The notes under the pieces are model-generated. The model made no database searches. It saw nothing but the letters and a program-made list of their open reading frames with translations, and was not told where the DNA came from. Made by a program: the position numbers and the translations under genes. Shown in pieces: positions 1-8,059 of a DNA stretch of 47,399 nucleotides. This DNA comes from MGOM01 sp035455265 (GTDB lineage Bacteria > Chloroflexota > Anaerolineae > Anaerolineales > E44-bin32): assembly GCA_035455265.1 (NCBI GenBank), contig DATIFK010000119.1:1-47399 (forward strand). Direction: 5' to 3'. Each line of letters begins with the position of its first letter. Position 1 is the first letter of the stretch.

Positions 1-503
1 AGGAGCTGCGCGCCGGGCGGGTCGAGGCTGAAGATGCGCACCTGTTCGATGGGCCGCACCGTGCACACGGCCTCGATCTGTGTGCGCGCCTGGACTCCGC
101 TGCCGAAGACCGCCAGGGCCCGGCTCTCGGGCCGCGCCAGAGTGTCGGTAGCAGCTCCCGAGGCGGCGCCGGTTCGGATCGCCGTCAGGGCCGCACCCTC
201 CAGCAGCGCCATGGGAGCGCCCGTCTGGTTGTCGACAGCGACCACGAGGGCATGGATGGTCGGCAGTCCGCGGGCGGTGTTGCCGGAGAAGACCGAGACG
301 ATCTTGACCGCCATCTCACCGGTGCGATGCAGGAAAGCCGGCATCACCAGGGTCACTCCGTCCTGGGCCTCCAGCCGCGAGCGGAGAGGGACGTCCGCCT
401 CGCTGGAGGAGAACTGCCGGTAGGCCTCTTTCATGGCGGCAATCGCCGTTGCCATGGGCAAGGCGCGGCGAACGTCGTCAGCTGTGAGAACGCGGAGGTT
501 CAT
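1..503 (-). CDS. Ornithine cyclodeaminase / mu-crystallin family protein (partial, C-terminus off window)
   Basis: Reading the minus strand from the ATG at 503-501 gives an open frame of about 167 codons that runs off the left edge. The product opens MNLRVLTADDVRRALPMATA. It contains the family-typical stretch LEGAALTAIRTGAASG at about residues 103-118 and the start of a Rossmann NAD(P)-binding fold, VFGSGVQARTQIEA, at about 131-144. Members of this family are NAD(P)-dependent ornithine cyclodeaminases, alanine dehydrogenases or ketimine reductases, and the N-terminal half seen here cannot decide between them. No clear Shine-Dalgarno precedes the ATG, so the start is likely but not certain. 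The 147 bases between this gene and the next carry nothing I recognise. Confidence 0.85.
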   Translation of the reverse strand, partial: MNLRVLTADDVRRALPMATAIAAMKEAYRQFSSSEADVPLRSRLEAQDGVTLVMPAFLHRTGEMAVKIVSVFSGNTARGLPTIHALVVAVDNQTGAPMALLEGAALTAIRTGAASGAATDTLARPESRALAVFGSGVQARTQIEAVCTVRPIEQVRIFSLDPPGAQL

Positions 504-650
504 GGGGGGCACCGCCAGCGGCCCGGGTCCAGTCCTTCGTCAAGACGAGCGCGGCAACTCGGAGCGGCTTGGCAATGCCACCCCTCGTCCTCCCCGCCAG
601 CCGGGATGGCTGCACCCGGTACGCGGCCCTCGGCGACGATCGCCACGTGA

Positions 651-1553
651 TCAGGGCGACGCTGCGCAGCGGAAGCCGACGCCATCGTAGGAATCGTCCA
701 GGCCAAACCACAGTCGATAGGCGGAACGGCCGAGCCCGATGTTGTAGTTCCATGACCCGCCCCGCAGGACACGGTACTCGGTGGTGGAGGGGTCTACGCC
801 GGGCGGATTCGAAGGAGGCGAGACCGCGTAGTAATTCTGGGTCGTCCCGCCATAGGGGTCGGTCTCAAGGAAGGCATCGTTGACCCACTCCCAGACATTC
901 CCGGCCATGTCGAGGGCGCCGTAGGGGCTGGCTCCAAGGGGATAGCTGCCGACAGGCGCGGACCCGGCATACCCATCGCATTGGGGCCCCCCTGGAACCG
1001 CGAAATCGTCGAGACGAACTTCATCGTCGAAGTTGCCCTTCGAGCAGTCGAACGTATCGCCCCAGGGGTAGATCCGATGGTGATTCGTCACTGGGTCCCA
1101 GCTGGCGGCTTTCTCCCATTCGGCCTCCGTCGGGAGGCGCCGACCGACCCATTGGCAATAGGTCCGAGCATCCGTCCACGAGACGAAGACAACGGGGTGA
1201 TCGGAGAAACTGGGATCGTCGTAATAGGTCGACGCGCTCGGAGACGGGCACGCGCCGGCTTCCACGCATCTGCGGTACATGGCATTCGTCGCTTCCGTTC
1301 GGTCGATCCAGAAGGGGTCCAGGTAGACCGAATGCGCCGGCTGCTCGTCCATCAAACCGACTTCACTGCCCATGAGAAAGGTCCCCGACGGAACGAAGAC
1401 CTCCGTCACCCCGTCCCGGCCCGATGACCGCGTGCTTCCCACGCCGGCAGGTGACTCCATTGGGGCGCGGCTGCAGGAGCTGAGTGCGGCGAAGATCAGG
1501 ACTGACAGCCATGGGGCGGGTGTCCGCCACAACGGGTGGGCCGGCGCCTTCAT
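651..1553 (-). CDS. FGE-sulfatase (SUMF1/EgtB-fold) domain lipoprotein lacking the catalytic cysteines
   Basis: A 300-residue protein. The ATG at 1553-1551 is chosen over one 22 codons upstream because a purine-rich GGGGAAAG lies about 10 bases before it and it gives a lipoprotein signal (FAALSSC, lipid-modified Cys27). The rest is a formylglycine-generating-enzyme-type domain: VPSGTFLMGSE, DPFWIDRTEATNAMYRRC, PVVFVSWTDARTYCQWVGRR, LPTEAEWEKAA, DMAGNVWEWVND, RVLRGGSW and a final GFRCA. True formylglycine-generating enzymes carry a cysteine pair shortly after the GGS motif. Here that stretch reads GGSWNYNIGLGRSAYR with no cysteine, so sulfatase activation is unlikely. I infer a surface-anchored binding or structural role. 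It lies on the same strand as, but well separated from, its neighbours. Confidence 0.85.
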   Translation of the reverse strand: MKAPAHPLWRTPAPWLSVLIFAALSSCSRAPMESPAGVGSTRSSGRDGVTEVFVPSGTFLMGSEVGLMDEQPAHSVYLDPFWIDRTEATNAMYRRCVEAGACPSPSASTYYDDPSFSDHPVVFVSWTDARTYCQWVGRRLPTEAEWEKAASWDPVTNHHRIYPWGDTFDCSKGNFDDEVRLDDFAVPGGPQCDGYAGSAPVGSYPLGASPYGALDMAGNVWEWVNDAFLETDPYGGTTQNYYAVSPPSNPPGVDPSTTEYRVLRGGSWNYNIGLGRSAYRLWFGLDDSYDGVGFRCAASP

Positions 1554-1643
1554 GGTCTTTGTCTTTCCCCAGCGGTCGTGTTCCTGCTGCCTACCTACAG
1601 CGCTCAAGGGATTCGACATTCGGCGCGCGGGCCAGGAGTGGTG

Positions 1644-1675
1644 ACGCCCGGTGCGGCGCTTACCGAGCCGGGCGT
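1644..1675 (-). terminator. Stem-loop downstream of the liv operon
   Basis: Perfect 8-bp arms ACGCCCGG (1644-1651) and CCGGGCGT (1668-1675) lie 25 bases past the livF stop. There is no T tract, so this is a candidate transcript end or RNA-stabilising hairpin rather than a textbook intrinsic terminator. Confidence 0.4.
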
Positions 1676-1700
1676 TGGGGATCGTCTGCCGACGACCAGC

Positions 1701-2414
1701 TCAGTCGATGCCCAGGTACGCCCGCTGGACCATCTGGTTGGCGCGGAGGTTCTCGGCCGTATCGGTCAGGACGATCTGACCCGTCTGGATAACGTAGCCG
1801 CGGTGAGCGATCTGGAGCGCCATCTGGGCGTTCTGCTCGACGAGCAGGATCGTCATCCCTTCCGTGTTGATCCGCTGGATGGTGTCGAAGATGTCCTCGA
1901 CGAGAATCGGCGCCAGGCCCATCGAGGGCTCGTCCAGCAGGAGCACCTTCGGATTCGCCATCAAGGCTCGGCCCGTGGCCAGCATCTGTTGTTCGCCGCC
2001 GCTCAGCGTCCCCGCCACCTGGTTCCGGCGTTCCTTAAGACGGGGGAAGAGCTGAAACACCCGGTCGAAGGCGCTTTGCAGGCGGTCCTTGTCGCTGAGG
2101 GTGAAGGCTCCCATCTCCAAGTTTTCGGTTACGGTCATGCGAGCGAAGACGCCTCTCCCTTCCGGTACCTGAACCACGCCGAGGGCCGTGATTTCATGGG
2201 CAGGGTAGGCTATCAGATCGGCGCCTTTCAAGCGGACCGTGCCCTGACGAGGCCGGAGCAGGCCGCTGATGGTCTTGAGAGTCGTGCTCTTGCCGGCACC
2301 GTTCGCCCCGATCAAGGTGACGATCTCGCCTTCCTCGACGTTGAGCGAGATCCCATGCAGGGCATGGATATGGCCGTAGTAGGTATGGACGTCGTCGACC
2401 TCAAGCATCGCCAT
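1701..2414 (-). CDS. livF: Branched-chain amino acid ABC transporter, ATPase LivF
   Basis: A 237-residue ABC ATPase of normal LivF length. Walker A is GANGAGKSTTLK (about residues 36-47), the ABC signature is LSGGEQQM and Walker B is LLLDEPSMGLAP. The family-typical opening LEVDDVHTYYGHIHAL and the phrase LLVEQNAQMAL near the end separate LivF from LivG. With LivG it forms the cytoplasmic motor of an importer for branched-chain amino acids or a related substrate such as amides or urea. It is the last gene of the liv operon, six bases after livG. A second ATG two codons in could also serve as start. Confidence 0.95.
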   Translation of the reverse strand: MAMLEVDDVHTYYGHIHALHGISLNVEEGEIVTLIGANGAGKSTTLKTISGLLRPRQGTVRLKGADLIAYPAHEITALGVVQVPEGRGVFARMTVTENLEMGAFTLSDKDRLQSAFDRVFQLFPRLKERRNQVAGTLSGGEQQMLATGRALMANPKVLLLDEPSMGLAPILVEDIFDTIQRINTEGMTILLVEQNAQMALQIAHRGYVIQTGQIVLTDTAENLRANQMVQRAYLGID

Positions 2415-2420
2415 GGGATG

Positions 2421-3239
2421 TCACCCGCCCGACGGAGACGGCACGGAAGCGGCGGGGCGAGCGGTGGCCGTCCGGGTGCTGCCCCTGCCGAGATACGCTT
2501 CGATGACTCGCTCGTTGTTCTGGATCTCCTTGGTCGTTCCCTCGGCGATCTTCTCGCCGTAGTCGAGGACGGTGACCTTCTCCGAGATGCCCATCACGAC
2601 CCGCATCTGATGTTCGATCAGCAGGATCGTGATCCTGAGTTCATCACGCAGGCGGCGGATGAAGTGCATCATGCTCTCGGTCTCGCGCGGGTTCATTCCG
2701 GCCGTCGGTTCATCGAGCAGGAGAAGCGAAGGCTTGGAGCCGAGGGCGCGGGCGATCTCGAGCCGCCGCTGCCCTCCGTAAGGGAGATTCCTGGCAAGCA
2801 GATCCCCTTGACCACCCAGGTCGACGAACTGCAGCAACCGCTGGGCCTCTTCGAGGGCCTCGCGCTCCTCCCGGCGCACGCCGGGAGTCCCGGCGACCGA
2901 AGCGTACCAGGAGGCGTGCATGTTCTGGTGTTGCCCCACGAGGATATTCTCGAGCGCCGTCATCTCGCCGAACAGTCGAATGTTCTGGTAGGTGCGGGAG
3001 ATTCCCAGGTGCGAGATCTGGTCCGGGCGCAGGGCCTGGATCGGGGTTCCGCCGAACAGAATCTGACCGTTGTTCGCCTTCTCGAAACCGGTGATGCAGT
3101 TGAAGAAAGTCGTCTTGCCGGCGCCGTTGGGACCAATGATGCTGGCGATCGCATGCTCTTCGATCTCGAAATCGAGGTTGTGGACGGCCACCAGGCCGCC
3201 GAACTGCTTGGTGACCTTCTCGGCCTTCAGGATCGCCAC
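2421..3239 (-). CDS. livG: Branched-chain amino acid ABC transporter, ATPase LivG
   Basis: A 272-residue ABC ATPase. Walker A is GPNGAGKTTFFN, followed by the LivG-typical GISRTYQNIRLFGEMTALEN. The signature region reads NLPYGGQRRLEIARAL, and Walker B is LLLDEPTAGMNPRET. The tail contains IAEGTTKEIQNNERVIEAYLG, a common LivG ending, followed by a short Ala/Ser/Pro-rich extension. It pairs with LivF and sits between livM (9 bases upstream) and livF (6 bases downstream), which fits one transcript. Confidence 0.95.
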   Translation of the reverse strand: MAILKAEKVTKQFGGLVAVHNLDFEIEEHAIASIIGPNGAGKTTFFNCITGFEKANNGQILFGGTPIQALRPDQISHLGISRTYQNIRLFGEMTALENILVGQHQNMHASWYASVAGTPGVRREEREALEEAQRLLQFVDLGGQGDLLARNLPYGGQRRLEIARALGSKPSLLLLDEPTAGMNPRETESMMHFIRRLRDELRITILLIEHQMRVVMGISEKVTVLDYGEKIAEGTTKEIQNNERVIEAYLGRGSTRTATARPAASVPSPSGG

Positions 3240-3248
3240 GGCGGCCTC

Positions 3249-5015
3249 CTATTCCGACGCCGCTGACGGGGAGGCGGCCGGGTCGGTCTCGTCGTCGAGA
3301 TCCACATGCAGTTCGCGCTTGGTGATGACCGAGGGCCATAATCCGGCCGGCCTGGCGATCATCACCACGATCAGCGCCGCCCCGTAGAAGAGCAGGCGAT
3401 ACGCGGAGAACTCTCGGAACGCTTCCGGCAGACCGATCAACGCCAGGGAGCCGACGATCACGCCCGGGATGCTCCCCATGCCGCCGACCACCACGATGGC
3501 GACCACGTTGATGGAAACCAGCAACTGCATGCTGCTGGCAAAAATCGAGCCCACCAGCACGGCGAAGATCGCGCCGCTCAGGCCGGCGAAGGAAGCCCCC
3601 AGGACGTAGGCCATCAGTTTTGTTTGGATCAAGTTGACCCCGAGCCCCTGGGCGACGTCCTCGTCTTCCCGAATCGCCATCCACGCCCGGCCCAGGCGCG
3701 AGTCGCGCAGGCGGATGGCCACCAGGGCGACGATGAGGACACAGATCAGCGCGAGGTAGTAGATCTCCTTGGGGCCTCCCAGCTCGATTCCGTGACACAC
3801 GCGTGGGACGTCCGTCCCCACGAAGGGGCCCAGCCAGCCGAGACATGGCTTCTGGATCCCGATGACTCCTTGAGGGCCGCCCAGCCATGGCGCCAGGAAG
3901 TCGGAACCGGCCAGGAGTCGCACAACCTCACCAAATCCCAGGGTGGCGATGGCCAGGTAGTCGCCGCGAATGCCGAGGACGGGCAGGCCGAGAAAGGCTC
4001 CCGTCAACATGGCGACGAGGACGGCAATCGGTAGGACCACCCAGAAAGGAAGGTGAGCGAGCCCGAACTCCCCATACGAGGTGAGCATGCCCACGGTATA
4101 GGCGCCCACGGCGAAGAAGGCCACGAATCCTAGGTCCAGCAGCCCGGCGAACCCGAGGGTGATGTTCATCCCCAAGCCCATCAAAGCGCTCAGACAGATC
4201 AAGACAACCACCTGCGCGATGAAAGGTCCGGAACCTCTGGGCAGCACGATGGCCATCAGAATCGCCAGCACCAGCAACGTTCCGCGTGCGATCTTCCTTC
4301 GGTTGGGTGGCAGTTCCCGGTAGCTTTTTCGGACGGGCGAACTGGCTTGAAAGATCGTGATGTCGATCGCCGCCACGACGGCGAAGACGATTACGGCACC
4401 CCAGGGGGTCAACCCCGTGGGTCCCATCAGAAAGCGAGCCACCTTCTCCGGCGTCCCCTTCAGGGCGATCATCGGGGGCCGCACCAGGCCGGAGAACAAC
4501 CCCCCCAAGACGACGGCGCCCAACCCAACGATGAGGGGACTCCGGACGGACGCTGGAAGCGCCCGAACGACGCCTCCCATCAGGCCGACGAAGGCCATCA
4601 CGGCGACCGGCAGCCAGACCCCGCTGATGCCCAATCCAAGCGTCAACGAGTCGAGCAGGGCCGGAGAGACATTGATGAAGACCGCTCGCACATTGACCAG
4701 ATACCCGAGGAGCACGAGCAGCCCCAAGAGCAGGCCGGTCCCCAGGCCGGCCAGGAGGCTGGCCAACAGCGACGTGACGGTCTTCCGGCTCGCACCAGCC
4801 GCCAGGGCCTGCTGAGCGGCAAAGTAACCGGTCCCAAAGGCGGTCAGGAGAAGCAGGGTTTGGCCGACACTGACGAGCTTCTCGATGACGCTCCGGTCGC
4901 CGAGGGCCTCCACGATCCCGATGAGGCATAGGTAGACGGCGAAGATGCCACCGACCAGTCCGATCCGGATGGAGTCGCTGATCCTCCATCGCCTGTCTGC
5001 TGTCGTCATGGTCAT
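3249..5015 (-). CDS. livM: Branched-chain amino acid ABC transporter permease LivM, with long N-terminal membrane extension
   Basis: The C-terminal two thirds is a standard LivM permease: GMNITLGFAGLLDLGFVAFF, GAYTVGML, then LPVLGIRGDYLAIATLGFGE, IREDEDVAQGLGVN and VVVGGMGSIPGVIVG. The protein is 588 residues, while LivM is usually about 300-430. The extra N-terminal region of about 240 residues holds roughly six further hydrophobic segments, for example IGLVGGIFAVYLCLIGIVEA, SLLASLLAGLGTGLLLGLLV and WGAVIVFAVVAAIDITIF. The channel-forming part should pair with LivH in the membrane, and the role of the extension is unknown. The start lies 14 bases after the livH stop. Confidence 0.93.
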   Translation of the reverse strand: MTMTTADRRWRISDSIRIGLVGGIFAVYLCLIGIVEALGDRSVIEKLVSVGQTLLLLTAFGTGYFAAQQALAAGASRKTVTSLLASLLAGLGTGLLLGLLVLLGYLVNVRAVFINVSPALLDSLTLGLGISGVWLPVAVMAFVGLMGGVVRALPASVRSPLIVGLGAVVLGGLFSGLVRPPMIALKGTPEKVARFLMGPTGLTPWGAVIVFAVVAAIDITIFQASSPVRKSYRELPPNRRKIARGTLLVLAILMAIVLPRGSGPFIAQVVVLICLSALMGLGMNITLGFAGLLDLGFVAFFAVGAYTVGMLTSYGEFGLAHLPFWVVLPIAVLVAMLTGAFLGLPVLGIRGDYLAIATLGFGEVVRLLAGSDFLAPWLGGPQGVIGIQKPCLGWLGPFVGTDVPRVCHGIELGGPKEIYYLALICVLIVALVAIRLRDSRLGRAWMAIREDEDVAQGLGVNLIQTKLMAYVLGASFAGLSGAIFAVLVGSIFASSMQLLVSINVVAIVVVGGMGSIPGVIVGSLALIGLPEAFREFSAYRLLFYGAALIVVMIARPAGLWPSVITKRELHVDLDDETDPAASPSAASE

Positions 5016-5029
5016 TTCGCGATTCCTAT

Positions 5030-6097
5030 CTAGGCTTTCTTGGTGCTCAGTCGCTCACCCAGGATCCCGGACGGACGGAAGAGCAGGACGAGCACGAGCA
5101 TGATGTAGGCGATCGCGTCCTGAAGCTGGTACGGCCTGATGATTCCGACGCCCCCCAGGAACAGCGCCGGCCCCACCGATTCGAAGACCCCCAGGACCAT
5201 GCCTCCCACCATCGCCCCCACGACGTTTCCGATGCCGCCCAACACGGCGGCGGCGAAGGCCTTGATGCCCGGGACGAACCCCGACAGGAAGTTCACCTGA
5301 TGGAACATCAGCCCGAACAACACGCCGCCGGCACCGGCCATGGCGGCGCCGATGGCGAAGGTGGCCACGATGGTGCGGTCGACGTCGATCCCCATGAGAC
5401 GGGCCACATCCTTGTTCTCGGAGACGGCACGCATCGCCTTGCCGATCTTCGTCCGCATCACGATGGTGTACAGGATGGCCATCATGATGACGGCCGCAAC
5501 GACGACGAGGGCCTGCATTTTGAGAACGCCGATGCCGAGGATGTTGAACTCGCCGGCCAGCGGCGCAACCGCCGGATAGGCGTACACGCCTGGGCCGAAG
5601 AAGCCGCGGAAGCTGTATTCAATGAAGAAGGAGGCACCGAGGGCGCTGATCAAGGGCACCAGGCGGGGAGCCGCTCGTAGCGGACGATAGGCGATCCGCT
5701 CCAGGACGACGGCGATCGTCGTGGAAACGAGCATGGCGAACAAGACGGCGATCAGCAAGGCAACCACGGGCTGCCGTTCGAGGAAGCCGGTGCGCGAGAA
5801 GCCGTTGGCTACAAAATAGCCGGCGAACGCGCCGGCCATGAAGACGTCGCCGTGGGCGAAGTTGATCATTCGCAGAATGCCGTAGACCATCGTGTAGCCC
5901 AGCGCCAGCACTGCGTAAATGCTGCCCCGGGCAATCCCGAACACGACGAAATCGATCCACTGGTCCGAAGTGTACTGACCGGACCGCAACGACTGAATGG
6001 TCCCGACCACGACGATCAATAGAACAAGGATCCGGAACCCCCACAAGAAGGCCCAGACGGCCCAATCGGTGATTCGCTCGGTTGCGCTAGTATGCAT
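5030..6097 (-). CDS. livH: Branched-chain amino acid ABC transporter permease LivH
   Basis: A 355-residue integral membrane protein with LivH hallmarks: IARGSIYAVLALGYTMVYGI, RMINFAHGDVFMAGAF, AYRPLRAAPRLVPLISALGA, MRTKIGKAMRAVSENKDVAR (the EAA-like loop that contacts the ATPases) and AAVLGGIGNVVGAMVGG. About 50 N-terminal residues, including one hydrophobic segment (VWAFLWGFRILVLLIVVV), precede the canonical start, so it is somewhat longer than the E. coli protein. It is second in the operon, 78 bases after the receptor gene. It makes the inner-membrane pore with LivM. Confidence 0.94.
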   Translation of the reverse strand: MHTSATERITDWAVWAFLWGFRILVLLIVVVGTIQSLRSGQYTSDQWIDFVVFGIARGSIYAVLALGYTMVYGILRMINFAHGDVFMAGAFAGYFVANGFSRTGFLERQPVVALLIAVLFAMLVSTTIAVVLERIAYRPLRAAPRLVPLISALGASFFIEYSFRGFFGPGVYAYPAVAPLAGEFNILGIGVLKMQALVVVAAVIMMAILYTIVMRTKIGKAMRAVSENKDVARLMGIDVDRTIVATFAIGAAMAGAGGVLFGLMFHQVNFLSGFVPGIKAFAAAVLGGIGNVVGAMVGGMVLGVFESVGPALFLGGVGIIRPYQLQDAIAYIMLVLVLLFRPSGILGERLSTKKA

Positions 6098-6175
6098 GGG
6101 AGGTACCCCGACGCGTGAAGGGGATGAGTCGGGCGGTTGCCCGGCTCATCCCCACACGGTCGCGTGCCTGATGGC

Positions 6176-7474
6176 CTACGGATACACCTTCTTGGGATTC
6201 GTTCCCGGATTCCAGGACGCGGCATCGGAGTTCACGATCTGATACACCGCGATGACCGGGGCACCGCAGTCGCCGTTCTCACTGCAGGTCAGGGTGCCGG
6301 TGATTCCCTGGAAATCCTTCGTGGCGTAGATCGCATCGCGCAACGCCTGGCGGCCGATGTGGACCGTGCCGTCGGCATCCACGACGGCGACCTTCTTGAT
6401 CGCCTCGAAGATGATGTTGGTGGCGTCGTAGGCATGGGCGTGGAAGATGCTCAGCGGCGCCGTCCCGTACTTGGCCTTGTACTTGTCGACGAACGTCTGG
6501 TAGCCGGCCGGGAACAGGCTGAAGTCAGGGCTCGACAGGTACATGTCCTGTGTGGCCGCCCCGCCCGCTGTCAGGAAGTCGGGCGAGAACATGCCGTCGG
6601 AGCCCATCAGCGTCACGTTCTCCAACCCCGCGACTTCCTTCGCCTGCGCGGTGATGTAGCCGCCGGCGGCGATGAAGATCGGGTAGTAGAGAAACTCCGG
6701 TGCTGCGGCGGCGATCGTCGTCAGGACCGTGTGCATGTCGGTGTCGTCCTTCTTCACGGCCTCCTGTGCGACGACTTCGCCGCCCAGAGCCTTGAAGTTG
6801 TCGACGAACACCTGCTGCAGGGCCTGCGCGTACGCGCTGCCGTCATGGATCGTGGCGGCCTTGCGCACACCGAGCACGTTGTAGGCGAACTCGGCCACCG
6901 TCTTGCCTTGGAAGGCATCGCTGTGGGCGGTTCGCAGGTAGCCGGCGTAGTCAGGACCGCGATCGGGCGCCGTCAGGGCCGGTCGTGTGTTCGAGGGAGA
7001 AATCGTCGTCAGGCCAGCGGCAGTCAGCGCCGCGATTCCGCCGACGGTTTCGTCGGAGCACGACGAGCCGATCAGGGCCACAATCGTCGGGTCGGCGGCC
7101 AGCTTCTGGGCCGCCGTCGCGCCGCCCTCAGGGGTGCACAGGGCGTCCTCAGTCGTCAGCTGGACGTCGTGACCGAGCAGCGTTCCGCCCGCGTCATCGA
7201 TGGCGATCTCGACGCCGTACTGGGAGTCCGTCCCCAGCGAGGCGTCAGCACCCGAGAGCACACCCCAGAAGGCGATGTGAATCGGGTCGCCCGGAGCGAT
7301 GTCGACGCAGCCGATGGCGTCGGTGCATTCAAACGCGGCTGGCTCCGGCGGCGTCGTCGGCTCAGGGCCGGCGGCCGTCGGTGGCGTGGTCGGCGCGGCT
7401 GTCGGCGTTCCGCACGCGGCCAGGACCATGCTCGCCAAAACGAGCAGGGATACCAGACTGAAAGTGCGTTTCAT
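6176..7474 (-). CDS. livK: Branched-chain amino acid-type ABC transporter substrate-binding lipoprotein
   Basis: A 432-residue periplasmic-binding-protein type I receptor. The ATG at 7474-7472 follows an excellent ribosome site (GGAGGAGGGAGA) and opens a lipoprotein signal MKRTFSLVSLLVLASMVLAA with lipid-modified Cys21. A Thr/Pro-rich linker leads to the Leu/Ile/Val-binding fold: DPIHIAFWGVLSG, GVEIAIDDAGG, VQLTTEDALCTPEGGATAAQ and VALIGSSCSDE. It then continues with ISPSNTRPALT, KAATIHDGSAYAQAL and FHAHAYDATNIIFEAIK. It captures the solute outside the cell for LivHMGF. The real ligand could be an amino acid, amide, urea or short acid and cannot be read from sequence. First gene of the operon, behind the promoter at 7660-7689. 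Confidence 0.92.
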   Translation of the reverse strand: MKRTFSLVSLLVLASMVLAACGTPTAAPTTPPTAAGPEPTTPPEPAAFECTDAIGCVDIAPGDPIHIAFWGVLSGADASLGTDSQYGVEIAIDDAGGTLLGHDVQLTTEDALCTPEGGATAAQKLAADPTIVALIGSSCSDETVGGIAALTAAGLTTISPSNTRPALTAPDRGPDYAGYLRTAHSDAFQGKTVAEFAYNVLGVRKAATIHDGSAYAQALQQVFVDNFKALGGEVVAQEAVKKDDTDMHTVLTTIAAAAPEFLYYPIFIAAGGYITAQAKEVAGLENVTLMGSDGMFSPDFLTAGGAATQDMYLSSPDFSLFPAGYQTFVDKYKAKYGTAPLSIFHAHAYDATNIIFEAIKKVAVVDADGTVHIGRQALRDAIYATKDFQGITGTLTCSENGDCGAPVIAVYQIVNSDAASWNPGTNPKKVYP

Positions 7475-7659
7475 GTCTTCTCCCTCCTCCAGGGATCGTG
7501 ATGATCGTTCAGCTTGAATTGTCAAGTCTTCGTTGGATTGGACATGCATTTCGAGGTGTGCCGGACTGTACCTCCTTCCTCCACGTCTCCGCGGAGTGCC
7601 AGGTCGAACGTCTCGGAGATGGACTGGTGGTTCCTTCGAGAGGGACCCCTAAACGATAG

Positions 7660-7689
7660 ATTGTATCGTGGGACGACCTTCCATGTCAA
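7660..7689 (-). promoter_or_regulatory. Sigma-70-type promoter of the liv operon, with inverted repeat over the -10 box
   Basis: Minus strand: perfect -35 TTGACA (7689-7684), an 18-base spacer and -10 TACAAT (7665-7660), 5 of 6 consensus. Transcription would start near 7653 and leave a leader of about 180 bases before the receptor ATG. A 17-bp inverted repeat at 7653-7669 (ACGATA, 5-base spacer, TATCGT) covers the -10 and start site and is placed as an operator would be. Confidence 0.8.
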
Positions 7690-8014
7690 CGGTCCCAGTC
7701 GTGGCGGCCGGCTGTCTGAACAAGCCCGCGGGCCGCAATCTGGCGTCCGAACGGCCTGAACGAGCCCCGCCTCCAGCCGCTGGTCCCCACCGCGGCATCG
7801 TAGACTCATCGGCTCCTCATTCCAGGTGGATGGTCTGTCGACGTCAGGGATGCACGGCGGCCCGAAGGTTGGACCGTCCTGCGCCGTCGCGGGGAGGCTC
7901 CACGCCTGGCGGGCGCAGGTCTCGAGACGCGGAGGCGTTCTGCGCTTGCCCTCGACCCTCCGATCGCGGCGCCGGGGACAGGGAGGTCGGGCCGCAGATA
8001 AAGGCCAGAGATGC

Positions 8015-8043
8015 TTGACGACCCCTCCGGCGACGGCTAGGAT
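8015..8043 (+). promoter_or_regulatory. Promoter of the glycosyltransferase-yraN-miaA operon
   Basis: -35 TTGACG (8015-8020), a 17-base spacer and -10 TAGGAT (8038-8043). Transcription would begin near 8050, leaving about ten leader bases that overlap the GAGGCGGGG ribosome site before the ATG at 8060. Confidence 0.65.
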
Positions 8044-8059
8044 TCGAGGCGGGGCACCC

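Larger units (their letters stand above)
7475..8059. other. 585-bp divergent intergenic region between liv operon and glycosyltransferase operon
   Basis: It contains the liv ribosome site and about 180 bases of liv leader, the liv promoter at 7660-7689 and the glycosyltransferase promoter at 8015-8043. The middle (about 7690-8010) has open frames on both strands but none with recognisable protein content or a good start. I see no tRNA or known RNA signature there. Confidence 0.6.

Noticed and set aside
1536..3266. A 576-codon plus-strand frame over livF and livG
   Set aside because: Shadow of two clear ABC ATPase genes on the other strand.
7690..8014. A structured RNA (RNase P, SRP or tmRNA) in the large divergent gap
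   Set aside because: None of the conserved core sequences of these RNAs is visible on either strand.
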